Assembly: GCA_016716085.1 (NCBI GenBank)
Contig: JADJWY010000001.1
Span: 558,001-622,000, forward strand
Reading direction: 5' to 3'
DNA: 64,000 nt
From: Hahellaceae bacterium
GTDB lineage: Bacteria > Pseudomonadota > Gammaproteobacteria > Pseudomonadales > Oleiphilaceae
Shown here: piece after piece, positions 43,524-53,311 of the stretch
Position numbering within the stretch: position 1 is the first letter of the stretch
How the letters are laid out: every line of letters starts with the position of its first letter
Program-made: the position numbers and the translations under genes
The notes under the pieces: generated by a model
Database searches by the model: none
The model's input: the letters and a program-made list of their open reading frames with translations, nothing else
What the model was told of the DNA's origin: nothing

Positions 43524-44301
43524 AAAATCGACCCCCTTTTAGGTAACTTCCAAGGGCTTCCCAATAGCTCAGACGACCCGCCAATTCCTTTTTCTTTCGG
43601 GCATAAAACACCAGACCAAGCGGCATCGCCAAACGCCCAAACAGGCGCTGGAACAAAGCCCCGCGGTTGAATTCGGACGTCTTGGTAAAAAACCGGCCAG
43701 TGCTTTCCTCTGGATGTGAGGATATAGACAGGGGTACAAAGCGCAACCGCAGCCCTGCTCCCAGGCAGTCTTTGAGAAAAATGACTTCCTCTCCCACCGG
43801 GAACTGAGCGCCGAGACCAAAACGTTCGTCATACTGCACGCCTCTGGAACGTATTGACTGTCGTCTGAGTCCAATTTCACATGAAGACACGCGCCCAACG
43901 CTCAGGCGATTATGCACGAAGCTCTTCGCTTTATACCGTTTTCGAGGGCGACCTTCGGTTGTCTCCATCTGAAACGTTAGCACATCCTCAGGGTAACGCT
44001 CGAAAGCATCGGCAATTTTTTTAAAAACCCCTGGTAGAAATGCCACATCATCGTCCGAAATAACCAGATAATTCTGCGTTGCCAGGCTCATTAGGCGATT
44101 CCGACTTTTTGAAAGCCCCCGCTCACGGTATGAATGACACACGACATTCGGGCGGATATGAAACGGCTTGGGGCACTCTGCTGCGTCGGGGACCTGATTC
44201 ACCACAATGACACTGACGTCATCCGGCACGGTCAACAGCAGTGGGTCGAGCTTTCCGTCTTCGTAATTCATTGTCGAAACCAATAATTCAACTGGCAACA
44301 T
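43492..44301 (-). CDS. Family 2-like glycosyltransferase
   Basis: A 269-residue GT-A-type glycosyltransferase: VELLVSTMNY at the start, NQVPDAAECP, RERGLSKSRNRLMSLA, and the metal-binding VISDDDVAFLPG in place of the usual DxD loop. YDERFGLGAQFPVGEEVIFL is the typical galactosyl/rhamnosyl-transferase-like acceptor region. ATG 44301 was chosen since it matches the family start; longer starts run into the upstream gene. The 5' end overlaps the polymerase gene by 14 bases. Confidence 0.85.
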   Translation of the reverse strand: MLPVELLVSTMNYEDGKLDPLLLTVPDDVSVIVVNQVPDAAECPKPFHIRPNVVCHSYRERGLSKSRNRLMSLATQNYLVISDDDVAFLPGVFKKIADAFERYPEDVLTFQMETTEGRPRKRYKAKSFVHNRLSVGRVSSCEIGLRRQSIRSRGVQYDERFGLGAQFPVGEEVIFLKDCLGAGLRLRFVPLSISSHPEESTGRFFTKTSEFNRGALFQRLFGRLAMPLGLVFYARKKKELAGRLSYWEALGSYLKGGRFYEAQNASHSV

Positions 44302-45475
44302 ACGACGCTTTCTCCCTGATTCGATTTTCGGCTTCCTGAATACGTAAGTACGCCAGTGCGACCCCTGCAAAGAAGAACAGTACACGCGACTCATACAAAC
44401 TGAAGGACTTAAGAAAGGCTCCCAGCAGATAAATAAACGCTAACAGGGTCCAGAATTTCTGTTGATAGGGCTGGCGTATGAGCATTTGCAGCAAAAACAC
44501 AAAAAACAGCAACAATGCGAGCGCACAAAAAATTCCGCCATCAATGAAGGCTTCCAAAAGAAGGTTGTGAGGATATATCCCACCGAGCACATCGGCACTG
44601 ACGCCAACCCCCACACCAAAGAAGAAATTCGACATAATGACCTCTTCAGACCGATCAATCAGCAGCAGGCGGGAATCGACAGAATGATCTTCTCCCGCCA
44701 GGTTTTCCAGGCGGTAAACGGAGTACTCCAGAATTTTACTTAAAGGCTTGAGAATAGAGCCTTCCACCACGGCCAGTGTCAGTACCACCCCTGCAATACC
44801 GATAAGGGTAAAAAGTTTGCCCGGTGACTGACGCAGCGCCCGGTAGCCCACCACCATGAGAGCAATACCTGCAAAAAGAATGGAATAGCGAGCCCCCGAT
44901 ATCAGCATGACCGCGAAAAAAAAGAGAGGCAGCCCGTATTGCTCCAATGCTCCTCGCCCATTAAGTCCAAAATATAGCGCCAACAAAAACGCATAGAGCG
45001 AAAGGGTGAGATAATCAATTTTGAATAGTGCATTACTCCAGTAGTAATAGGTGTTGTAGGAAAAACTGTTCCTGGACAAGCACCACACAATGTAGAGCGC
45101 AACGGGGATAAAAATCACAGCGGCTACCCGAAAAAAATGGTGAATTCCCCCACAGACGACCAGCCAGAGCCCCAGGTAGAAACTGACAAGCAAAAAGAAG
45201 AGCAGCCCCAGCACATCCCCCCGAACATCGCCATTGACCACCAGACTGGACAAACTGGCAAGCACCAGAAACGCGCCCAGGCTAAACGTCAGACGGGGAG
45301 GTGCCAAGCGCAGCACGCGCACATCACTCAACAAGATCAGGAAGGCCAGAAAGAACACCAGATAAATAGCGGCCACGGCGTTATAGACGATCAGGATCGG
45401 GCGAAATAACGGCAGCAACACAAATAAGGCCAGCACGCTTGATTTGAATAGGAGGACCCAGCCAGCGGTCCTCAT
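44288..45475 (-). CDS. Wzy/O-antigen-ligase-like polysaccharide polymerase
   Basis: Integral membrane protein of 395 residues with about 10-11 hydrophobic segments and one larger periplasmic loop (roughly residues 250-300) containing ENLAGEDHSVDSRLLLID, the Wzy_C/ligase-type R-x-x-L region. In this context it would polymerise repeat units exported by the flippase. Sequence conservation in this class is low, so polymerase versus ligase cannot be decided. Overlaps both neighbours, indicating translational coupling. Confidence 0.82.
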   Translation of the reverse strand: MRTAGWVLLFKSSVLALFVLLPLFRPILIVYNAVAAIYLVFFLAFLILLSDVRVLRLAPPRLTFSLGAFLVLASLSSLVVNGDVRGDVLGLLFFLLVSFYLGLWLVVCGGIHHFFRVAAVIFIPVALYIVWCLSRNSFSYNTYYYWSNALFKIDYLTLSLYAFLLALYFGLNGRGALEQYGLPLFFFAVMLISGARYSILFAGIALMVVGYRALRQSPGKLFTLIGIAGVVLTLAVVEGSILKPLSKILEYSVYRLENLAGEDHSVDSRLLLIDRSEEVIMSNFFFGVGVGVSADVLGGIYPHNLLLEAFIDGGIFCALALLLFFVFLLQMLIRQPYQQKFWTLLAFIYLLGAFLKSFSLYESRVLFFFAGVALAYLRIQEAENRIREKASYVAS

Positions 45476-46338
45476 GGCTTGATCATCTTTTTCATCCGCC
45501 GCAAGACATCCAACAGTGTCATGCTGGCTTTGAAACGTATTTTGTTCAGCGACGCCGTCCAGGGACGGCGGACCTTACCTAGATCCAGGCTCTCAGGCGG
45601 GTGATACGCCGCCAACGTTGTCAGTGGAAAATACGCCAGATGGGTTTGAATCAGGGCATGCTCATCCGCAAATAAGCGATTTACGCGCGCGACTTTTATC
45701 TTGGTGACGCTAATCGGATCACTCCAGCGCACATACCCCTCGAGACATTCTTTCGGCACATAAAATGGATATTGAGCCAGACCCGCATGGACGTAGCGAT
45801 AACTGTGTTCGGTGTGTCCAAAGCGGCGGTATTTCGCAAACTCGGTATGAAAGCCGCCAACCTGCTCAATACCCTTTCGTGAAAAGTAGTTGATTTGCGC
45901 GCTACCGTATAACGAACAAATAACGTGACGACCATCCGAAAGTTTTTTTTCTTCGACCCGCTCTTCAATTCGCTCTTCCGGAAACAGCGACACATGATGA
46001 ATACCCAGTTCCTGAGCCGCTGAGAGCATCTGCTCAAAGAGTCGGCCATCCAGCAGTTCGACATCGTCCTCTATGAAAAAATAATGGTCAAAATTCGGGA
46101 AGGCTTTCAGTACGCGATTTTTAGACAGCCCCACGCCTTCCTGAGCCTCAGACCATAACACCGGGATGCCGTGATGTTGACAAAACGAGCGGGTCTCCGC
46201 GTCATCACCGTCAAGCGCCACCAAAAATTGAAACGAAGGTGACGTTTGGCAAATGGCCAGGTAGTCCCACACCAAAGCCTTCAGCGCAGTGCTGCGTTTG
46301 GCCGTCGTGATGCAGATTAAAGCGTTAACTTTACTCAT
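45472..46338 (-). CDS. Glycosyltransferase, GT2-like
   Basis: A 288-residue cytoplasmic glycosyltransferase: ALICITTAKRSTALKALVWD at the N-terminus, FLVALDGDDAETRSFC, LSKNRVLKAFPNFDHYFFIE and the acidic EDDVEL metal site. The C-terminal part is basic (VLRRMKKMIKP). Acts on a lipid-linked intermediate by context; the sugar is unknown. Four-base overlap with the polymerase gene and eight-base overlap with the flippase gene. Confidence 0.85.
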   Translation of the reverse strand: MSKVNALICITTAKRSTALKALVWDYLAICQTSPSFQFLVALDGDDAETRSFCQHHGIPVLWSEAQEGVGLSKNRVLKAFPNFDHYFFIEDDVELLDGRLFEQMLSAAQELGIHHVSLFPEERIEERVEEKKLSDGRHVICSLYGSAQINYFSRKGIEQVGGFHTEFAKYRRFGHTEHSYRYVHAGLAQYPFYVPKECLEGYVRWSDPISVTKIKVARVNRLFADEHALIQTHLAYFPLTTLAAYHPPESLDLGKVRRPWTASLNKIRFKASMTLLDVLRRMKKMIKP

Positions 46339-47545
46339 GGGTGGCAGTCCTTCGCTTGACGATTCGCATTCCCAGCCAAAGAAGCAGCGTATCAGAGGAC
46401 AGAATCAGGAGTGAGGCCCCCAAACCTTGTCCAATCGCCGTGACCGGATAGTACAAAACCAAATTGAACAAAAGCACGACAAAAAATGCATTCCGCCGCC
46501 CGGTAAAATCACCGTAAAAAGATGCAAATACATAGATAAAAAGCGTGGCAAGGACGCCAGGCAACACGGAAAGAGATAGGACGGTGAACACCGTACCGTA
46601 CTGCAAAATGGTTCCCGCGCCGTACAATACGGTCAATAGCTCCTCTCGCAAGATGACGAGCGGGACAACGAGCATTAACGCCACCCCGCCAGTTTGCAGG
46701 GCGAGACGGGCATGGTTGAGTTGCTTGCCGATTGTGACGACATGAGGTAACAAAACTAAAAATGAGCTATTAAAAAGACTCTTAATCGCCATCATAATTC
46801 GGTAAACTGCCGAAAAACCACCCACTTCCTCCTTGCTTGCGGTAAGGCCCAAAAAGAAGATAGGAAGATTCATCAATACCACAGAAATCAGACTGGAATA
46901 AAAGACATCCCGAGACCCGCCCAAAAGCGGTCTCAATTCACTCAATTCTGGCTTCACAATAAGGCGCTCCCTCACCAAGGTCCTCACACCCATCATGCCA
47001 AAAATAAGATAGCTCACGGAATAAAACACAGGAACCAACCAGATCTGAGAGGGTTGGGTCACAAACACGATAACCAGAACAAAGGTTGTGACTCTGAGCA
47101 GAAGATTAAGCCCCGCCAAGGCTTTAAAATGCTGGCAACCTTGATAGTACCAGGTAGGAAAGAGTGCTTGTCCGAACCAGGCAAAACTGTAGAGAAACAA
47201 CAGCCACAGCACTTCATTGTCAGGAACCATCCATGCTGCAAAGCCTGCAACAGCGATGAGCCCAAGGGCGAGCACAACCTGGATTAATAAAGTGTTGGAG
47301 GCAATGGTCTCTATACCCACACCATCCCGACGTTTCTCCGCTATATCCTTCGTGACATAGATATTGAAACCAAATTGCACGACGATCAGGCCCACACTGA
47401 TGACGGACTGGGCTAATGAAAAGTGCCCGAAGCCCGCCAAATCCAATGTGCGAACCAGATAAGGAATCAGCAAAAGAGGCAGCAGATAATTAGCTGCCTG
47501 CGCCAACACCATGTAGTTGATGTTTTTAATCAGCTTAAGATTCAT
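46331..47545 (-). CDS. Wzx-type oligosaccharide flippase
   Basis: MOP-superfamily transporter (404 residues, about 12 hydrophobic helices) that moves undecaprenyl-linked repeat units across the inner membrane. The N-terminal IKNINYMVLAQAANYLLPLL and LVRTLDLAGFGHFSLAQSVI are the usual polysaccharide-biosynthesis-flippase start. Its presence with a Wzy-like protein and Wzz-like proteins indicates a Wzx/Wzy-dependent pathway. Confidence 0.92.
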   Translation of the reverse strand: MNLKLIKNINYMVLAQAANYLLPLLLIPYLVRTLDLAGFGHFSLAQSVISVGLIVVQFGFNIYVTKDIAEKRRDGVGIETIASNTLLIQVVLALGLIAVAGFAAWMVPDNEVLWLLFLYSFAWFGQALFPTWYYQGCQHFKALAGLNLLLRVTTFVLVIVFVTQPSQIWLVPVFYSVSYLIFGMMGVRTLVRERLIVKPELSELRPLLGGSRDVFYSSLISVVLMNLPIFFLGLTASKEEVGGFSAVYRIMMAIKSLFNSSFLVLLPHVVTIGKQLNHARLALQTGGVALMLVVPLVILREELLTVLYGAGTILQYGTVFTVLSLSVLPGVLATLFIYVFASFYGDFTGRRNAFFVVLLFNLVLYYPVTAIGQGLGASLLILSSDTLLLWLGMRIVKRRTATHE

Positions 47546-47556
47546 GCGAGACGCGT

Positions 47557-49965
47557 CTAGCCAGCTGGCGCTGCCTCTATTTCCTGTAGCAGCGCCAGGG
47601 CCTTTTGAGCCAATGCCGGTTCGACCTGGAGCGCCTGCAAAGATGCCAGTGAGGCTCTCGCCTCCTCAGGTTTCTTATCGCTTAAGTACGCTTTGGCTAT
47701 GTGGTAGTGGGCTTCCGGGGGAGCGTTGCCCGTTGCAATCGCAGATTTCAGATAGGAAATGGCTCCGGGGATATTACCCCTGTGGTAACTGATCCACCCG
47801 AGCGTGTCGAGGAAAATCGGATGTTGACTGCCTCTGAGTAGTTTACCCAATGACTCAGCGGCATCACGATTGTCCGGTGTATTCAGTTCATCCAGATAAA
47901 GCGTCGCAAGATTATTCGCCGCAATTTTAGATTCAGGGTCATTTCGCAAGGCTTGTTTGTACAAACTTTCTGCTCTAACCCAATTACCTTGCCGCTGGTA
48001 TTGTCCTGCCAACATGACTGCCAGCACTGCGTTCTTGGGTGCTAAAGTCAACCCGGCTTCGTAGGTTTCCAGTGCTTTTTGGGGCAACTGATTGGCTTCA
48101 TAGGCCTGCCCCAGTCCAATCGTCAGATTCAGTGCCTCGGGGTGGGCTTCAACCTGGCTTTTGTAAAAAGTCAACGCACTGAACACATCGTCTGACAAAA
48201 GCAGTTCACCCAAACGCTCCGCGGCGTGGATGTGGCCCGGATGTTGTTTAAGGTGGTCCGAAAGGAACTGTTTGGTTTCTTCTATCTGCCCTTGCTTCAC
48301 CAACAATTTTGACAAGGCATTTAAGGCTTCAATTGCATCAGGCTGAATCTCCAGACAGCGACGCAATGCGGTTTCCGCCGCCTGAAGATCTCCTTTTTCG
48401 GATAACAATCGCCCTTTTACATAGAGGCCCAAGGCCGCGACCTTTTTGTCTTCAGCGTCGATCATTACCTCTGCAAACTTTAAACCTTCATCCCACTGCT
48501 TCCGCCGCGCATAATTCTCAACCAGCAAGCTCGTAATTTGCGGATTGCCCGGTTGCAGTTTTAGCGCAGTCTTCAACAAGCCTTCAGCTGCAGCAGGGTT
48601 GTTAAAGTTCATTTCCAGGCGTGCCGCTTTTGACAGTGCCGCAACCTCCCCAGGTTTCAAAGTAATGACCTGGCGATAATTATCCAATGCTAACTCAAGG
48701 TCACCTTCCATCTCATGAGCACTCCCCAGCATCATGAGGGCTTCAATCGGCTCAGCCTGGTTTTTAGCGACGGTTCTCAGATCGGAGATGGCGTCCTTGG
48801 GCAGGCCCTTCGATAAGGACAACCTGGCACGCGTAATCAGCGCTCGGGAATTCTCGTTCTCAATTTCAAAAATTTCGTCCAGTATCTCGGTTCCGGTCTT
48901 CTCATTTCCCTGGCTAAAGTAGAGTTCGGCCAGGGCATTGCGGGCCTCCAAGCCGAAACTATTAATACCATGTTGATCAATAATCTTGCGATAAACTTGC
49001 TCAGCACTGGCTTTGTCCCCTTTTGCGGCATGAACCCGTGCGAGCGCCATATGCAATTCGACCACATCAGGCTGCGCTTTTAAAAACGCCTTGAGCTCAG
49101 ACTCAGCGCGATCAAGATCTTTCTGGTTTGCGATAAATTCTGCGAGCCAAAGTTTCAGTTCCGTGTTTTCCGGTTTCGCCTTCACTACAGATCGGAGCTG
49201 GTCTTCTGCTTCAGTATTTCGTCCATGCTCCTGTAGCAAGGTAATCAGGCGATAATGAAACAGCAAGTTCTCAGGATAGGATGCGATGAGCTCACGATAA
49301 GCGGCCACGGCATCATCAATTCGCTGATTGCTGATTAACACATCAATCTTGAGCATGCCCAACACGGCTTTCTGCTCGACCTGAGCAATCTCCTCACCGA
49401 TAATCTTGAGTGCCAGATCCGGATTGGTTGTTTTGTAAACCTCTGTCAATACAGAGATCGCTCCGACATGCCCTGGTTTGGCTTTCAACGCCAGATTTGC
49501 CTCTGTTACAGCCTCATCCAGCTTGCCTTGTTTAACATACACACTGCCTAACAGCATGTGAGCATCCGGGTTCTCAGGCTCGCGCTGCAGGACGGTACCC
49601 ATATTTTTCAGTACGTCATCATACATTTCGTTCATGAATTCAAGCTGGCTTATCTTGATGAGCGCTTTAACATGGGTTGGATCCAGCTCCAGAACGAGAT
49701 TCAGGTTGGCCCATAACTGCTGCCAATTCTGGTCTTTTTCATAGATGAGGGCGTGAAGGTAGCGACCATCGGGGAAGTCCCCATTGATTTGCAGCGCATT
49801 TCTGATTTCGACCGACGCCTTGTCATAATTGCCAGCCTCGTAGTGCTCCAAGGCTTTCCTGTAGTACTCCTGCTGTCGCTCCTTCTCTCCGGCACAGCCT
49901 GCACTTCCCAATAAGCCAACACCCAGACCCACGGCCAGCACCCATGCCAGACGACGTTTAAACAT
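47557..49965 (-). CDS. prsT: PrsT-like TPR lipoprotein of exosortase systems
   Basis: An 802-residue lipoprotein with lipobox GSAGC (Cys24), followed by about 20 tetratricopeptide-like repeats to the C-terminus (for example ALEHYEAGNYDKASVEIRNA and DNYRQVITLKPGEVAALSKA). This is the layout of the putative PEP-CTERM system TPR-repeat lipoprotein, found beside exosortases and exopolysaccharide genes. It probably scaffolds protein-protein contacts at the periplasmic face of the envelope. It lies 20 bases downstream of the initiating transferase gene. Confidence 0.88.
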   Translation of the reverse strand: MFKRRLAWVLAVGLGVGLLGSAGCAGEKERQQEYYRKALEHYEAGNYDKASVEIRNALQINGDFPDGRYLHALIYEKDQNWQQLWANLNLVLELDPTHVKALIKISQLEFMNEMYDDVLKNMGTVLQREPENPDAHMLLGSVYVKQGKLDEAVTEANLALKAKPGHVGAISVLTEVYKTTNPDLALKIIGEEIAQVEQKAVLGMLKIDVLISNQRIDDAVAAYRELIASYPENLLFHYRLITLLQEHGRNTEAEDQLRSVVKAKPENTELKLWLAEFIANQKDLDRAESELKAFLKAQPDVVELHMALARVHAAKGDKASAEQVYRKIIDQHGINSFGLEARNALAELYFSQGNEKTGTEILDEIFEIENENSRALITRARLSLSKGLPKDAISDLRTVAKNQAEPIEALMMLGSAHEMEGDLELALDNYRQVITLKPGEVAALSKAARLEMNFNNPAAAEGLLKTALKLQPGNPQITSLLVENYARRKQWDEGLKFAEVMIDAEDKKVAALGLYVKGRLLSEKGDLQAAETALRRCLEIQPDAIEALNALSKLLVKQGQIEETKQFLSDHLKQHPGHIHAAERLGELLLSDDVFSALTFYKSQVEAHPEALNLTIGLGQAYEANQLPQKALETYEAGLTLAPKNAVLAVMLAGQYQRQGNWVRAESLYKQALRNDPESKIAANNLATLYLDELNTPDNRDAAESLGKLLRGSQHPIFLDTLGWISYHRGNIPGAISYLKSAIATGNAPPEAHYHIAKAYLSDKKPEEARASLASLQALQVEPALAQKALALLQEIEAAPAG

Positions 49966-49985
49966 GTTTTACTCCTGAACTGGGG

Positions 49986-51623
49986 CTAGGAAAATTGCCC
50001 ACTCGAAAAATTAATCCCTAAAATCAGAATGCTGACCAGACTGGCTGCTCTGAGTAACCAATACGCTCGTCGCTGCCTGCCCAACAGAAACTCACAGACA
50101 TATACGAGCAGCGCGAAGCGCAGCGCCAACCGCGTCAGATCGTCGCGATCGAGCATAGGCTGCAAAACAAGCGGCACCACAATCGTCAATAACATGACCA
50201 GATAATCATGTGTATCAAAGCGAAAGACTTCCTTTTTGGTCATGCGTACACCCAACATCAGCAGACCAAACGTAATGACAAGGTAGGTGTCGGTCAGCAG
50301 GTTGAAGACCGGCCGACCCTCGAGGTTCGACGCATAGCTAAATATGACGAACGCACTCGCTGTATAAACTACCACTCGGGTTGCCAGAGCCGGCGACTGC
50401 CGCAACAAAACACACAGGGCAATTAAACCTAACACCACAAATACGGCAAAGCCTATCCCCTCCCCGCCATGAGACTTCAGGAACAGAGAGGCGGCCACGA
50501 AAAACACGCTGGCCAGGATTTCAAGAATACTCGCTGCTTTGAAATGGTACCAATCAATGCGGCGCAACCAAAGATTCCGTCGTTCACGCCCAGGGGCCGA
50601 CTCACTCTGGGGGCGAAACACCCAGTGCCGGCTCCGCAGTGTACGGAGCGCACCGACAACCACCAGGCAATAGAGACCATAGGTCACCAGGATGAGTGCA
50701 TCCGAACTGAACCGTAGAAAGTAGGCCAGCATTGCCAGAACGGTGCATAACAAATACAAAATGGCCACGACTTCGTAATGGCGGAAATTCAACGACAGAA
50801 GTTGATGGTGAATGTGGTTCCGATCAGGCGAAAAGATGAAGCGTCCTTCCAGGGTGCGAATGGTCATCACCATCAGGGTATCCAGAATCGGCAGGCCGAC
50901 CACCAATACGGGCAACAAAGGGCTGAAAGGTGCAGTTGCACTTTGGGTGCATAAAATGGCAAGACTAACGGTAAGAAAACCCAAAAACTGGCTCCCCGTA
51001 TCCCCCATGAATACCGTCGCGGGATGGGTGTTATAACGCAAAAAACCGAACAAGCCCCCAATTCCGGCAACGGCTAGCACCGCCAGCGGCAGCTCTCCAA
51101 TCTGAACACTGAGAATGGCAATTAAAACCAGACTCAGCAAACTGTTTCCGGCCGCCAGACCGTCCAGCCCATCGGACAAATTAACCGCATTCGTCACCCC
51201 AATAACAAACACGGCGGTCAGAGGCCAGGAAACCCAATAGGGCACAGAGTCTATTCCGATAAAAGGCATCCGCTCGATCAAAACGCCACTGCTGAGCAAA
51301 ATCAGAGTTGCGAGTATCTGTCCGAGAAACTTCCAGTAATAACTGAGGCTCTGGCGATCATCGATGATCCCAAACACCACAATGACGCACAGGGCCATAA
51401 TGAGGCCTAGCACAGGCCCTGAAATATCGACCCACCCGACAGCGGCCACGAGTACACCCAATGCAATGGCAATACCGCCACTGCGAGGGATAGCTTTTAC
51501 ATGCACTTTTCGCGCTTCTGTAGGCAAATCCATCAGCCCCAAAACGCCCGCATAGCGCATCAGAACAGGCACCATGAGGGTACTGATCAATAGAGCGACT
51601 GCAAATGCGGCTATGAGAGTCAT
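49986..51623 (-). CDS. WecA/MraY-like undecaprenyl-phosphate sugar-1-phosphate transferase with C-terminal extension
   Basis: Initiates the polysaccharide by loading a sugar phosphate (usually GlcNAc-1-P) on undecaprenyl phosphate. Conserved MraY-family motifs: RKVHVKAIPRSGGIAIALG, TNAVNLSDGLDGLAAGNSLL, VFMGDTGSQFLGF and FSPDRNHIHHQLLSL. The catalytic part ends near residue 320; a further 220 residues with about seven hydrophobic helices follow, giving 545 residues rather than the usual 340-380. The role of the extension is unknown. Confidence 0.9.
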   Translation of the reverse strand: MTLIAAFAVALLISTLMVPVLMRYAGVLGLMDLPTEARKVHVKAIPRSGGIAIALGVLVAAVGWVDISGPVLGLIMALCVIVVFGIIDDRQSLSYYWKFLGQILATLILLSSGVLIERMPFIGIDSVPYWVSWPLTAVFVIGVTNAVNLSDGLDGLAAGNSLLSLVLIAILSVQIGELPLAVLAVAGIGGLFGFLRYNTHPATVFMGDTGSQFLGFLTVSLAILCTQSATAPFSPLLPVLVVGLPILDTLMVMTIRTLEGRFIFSPDRNHIHHQLLSLNFRHYEVVAILYLLCTVLAMLAYFLRFSSDALILVTYGLYCLVVVGALRTLRSRHWVFRPQSESAPGRERRNLWLRRIDWYHFKAASILEILASVFFVAASLFLKSHGGEGIGFAVFVVLGLIALCVLLRQSPALATRVVVYTASAFVIFSYASNLEGRPVFNLLTDTYLVITFGLLMLGVRMTKKEVFRFDTHDYLVMLLTIVVPLVLQPMLDRDDLTRLALRFALLVYVCEFLLGRQRRAYWLLRAASLVSILILGINFSSGQFS

Positions 51624-51652
51624 CGTATCCTTACTACCTTTAACTACCGATG

Positions 51653-53311
51653 CTATTCAGGCAAAAACTGATTCCACAGGGAATCGAACGACTTGATAAA
51701 TAACAGCAAGCGCTCCTCTGCTTCAGCAGGCGTCTCGTTCTCGGCAATCGGTGTGACCAATCGAACAAGCGCCCCATCACTTCGCCTTTGCATCAGAGAA
51801 TCCCAAAAAATGTACCATTTGGCCAAATACTCATTGCTAAATACCCGTCCACGCTGGTCAAACCAATACAGAACAAGGTTTTGTTGCTCTCCCCGTCGAA
51901 TAACGACACGATTAGCAACAGACTCCTTCTGGCCCGCAGCGAAGGAATAACCCAACTTCTCGGACAAATCGACCTGCTCAAGCTGACTGATCACCCACCC
52001 ATCCGCTGGAATGCAGGAACGGGGCGAATGAACAGACGCGCCTTTTCGCTGTGACTCGTAATAAGCCACATAAAGATTCACCGGCAGGGAAGCGTCACTA
52101 TTGAGATAATCGGCATTGATATAATCCGTTACTTTCAAGCTTTCCTGAATCTCCGCCGTTAAGCCTTGCTCTCGTCCGATCCAACCATCATGTAACAATG
52201 GAAAAAAGCTGAAAGGACTACGCTCTGGAATGATCTCGTCACGTTGGTTGAGAGAGATCGCCAGAAGGGCCGTCACCGTGACCATAGCCGATGCCAGCAG
52301 CAGAGGGCGAAGGACGACCGCCGCCCAAATTGGTCCAAACGCTTGCCAGGCCTGCCACCCACGCTCACCCTCAGTTGATTCCCTGTCGCCAAAATCAAGT
52401 GCACTCAACACCGCAGCGTTGCCATAGATCAGTCGTTCGATCAGCATTATTTCCAGCGCTAAAAGACTCAGACAGCCGATAAAAACAACCCACCCCTCAA
52501 AAGCATGAAGAACCCCTTCCGCCATTTCGATGCCCCACATATCCACCGTCAATCCGATAACGGCAATGCGCAGGCTATTCATTAACAAGGTGATTGGCAG
52601 GGCTGAAAGCACTACCGCCATTTTGACCAGCCAGTTTCGCTTGTAAAAACTGGCGACCAAAAAGCTGAAACTTACCAAGGGAAACAAATACCGTAATCCA
52701 CTGCAGGCTTCAGCAACCTGTAGCTTATATGTTCCTAAATCAATCACGTTACCTTCCAGGTAGACACTGACCTGCATCAGACGCAGCATCTGAACCCCCA
52801 GATCTGACGAAAGTAACTGTAAACTGGCGGAGAGATTATTATACAGAAAATTAGGCAGTGGAATCATAAAAACAAGGTATATCATGGGATTACGAAGAAT
52901 TCGCACACCCAAACTGCCTATAGAAACATAGATGAGAGCCCAAATAGCCAGAAGAAAACTATATTGGATAATGGTATAGACGGTTCCCAGCTCTCCCAGA
53001 AAAAAAACCAGCAGCGCAACCGCCAATAAACCCAGCCCCCAGCGACTGCCTTTTAAGCCCCACGCCGCAGGCTGAGCACTTCGGAGTGCGTCAAGCAGAT
53101 CAAAGCGCTTCAAATAGGCCATATAGATAGCGACGAGAGGGATCAGGTAGCCATGGCTGTATTCTTCAGCCCCCCAATACTTGACCATAAAGGCCAGGCC
53201 ATCGTGATAGATGACTGTAAGCCCCATCGCGATAGCGAGTAGTAGACCCAGGGGAAACCAAACAGGACGGGTTGGTATGCGCTCCGGCTCCGATAACGAG
53301 AGAGAGATCAT
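51653..53311 (-). CDS. Exosortase with fused EpsI domain (VPLPA-type, XrtD-like)
   Basis: Multi-spanning cysteine transpeptidase-like enzyme that cuts and transfers proteins with C-terminal sorting tails. The exosortase part (residues 1-300) has about eight helices and the catalytic set C203 (EACSGLRYLFPL), R248 (NSLRIAVIG) and H269 (LHAFEGWVVF). From about residue 340 there is a single helix and a periplasmic EpsI/DUF3485 domain (KVTDYINADYLN, SVHSPRSCIPADGWVIS). The EACSGLRYLFPL context and the VPxPA tails of local substrates fit the XrtD, VPLPA-specific class; assignment to that subclass is inference. It overlaps the ATPase gene by four bases. Confidence 0.9.
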   Translation of the reverse strand: MISLSLSEPERIPTRPVWFPLGLLLAIAMGLTVIYHDGLAFMVKYWGAEEYSHGYLIPLVAIYMAYLKRFDLLDALRSAQPAAWGLKGSRWGLGLLAVALLVFFLGELGTVYTIIQYSFLLAIWALIYVSIGSLGVRILRNPMIYLVFMIPLPNFLYNNLSASLQLLSSDLGVQMLRLMQVSVYLEGNVIDLGTYKLQVAEACSGLRYLFPLVSFSFLVASFYKRNWLVKMAVVLSALPITLLMNSLRIAVIGLTVDMWGIEMAEGVLHAFEGWVVFIGCLSLLALEIMLIERLIYGNAAVLSALDFGDRESTEGERGWQAWQAFGPIWAAVVLRPLLLASAMVTVTALLAISLNQRDEIIPERSPFSFFPLLHDGWIGREQGLTAEIQESLKVTDYINADYLNSDASLPVNLYVAYYESQRKGASVHSPRSCIPADGWVISQLEQVDLSEKLGYSFAAGQKESVANRVVIRRGEQQNLVLYWFDQRGRVFSNEYLAKWYIFWDSLMQRRSDGALVRLVTPIAENETPAEAEERLLLFIKSFDSLWNQFLPE

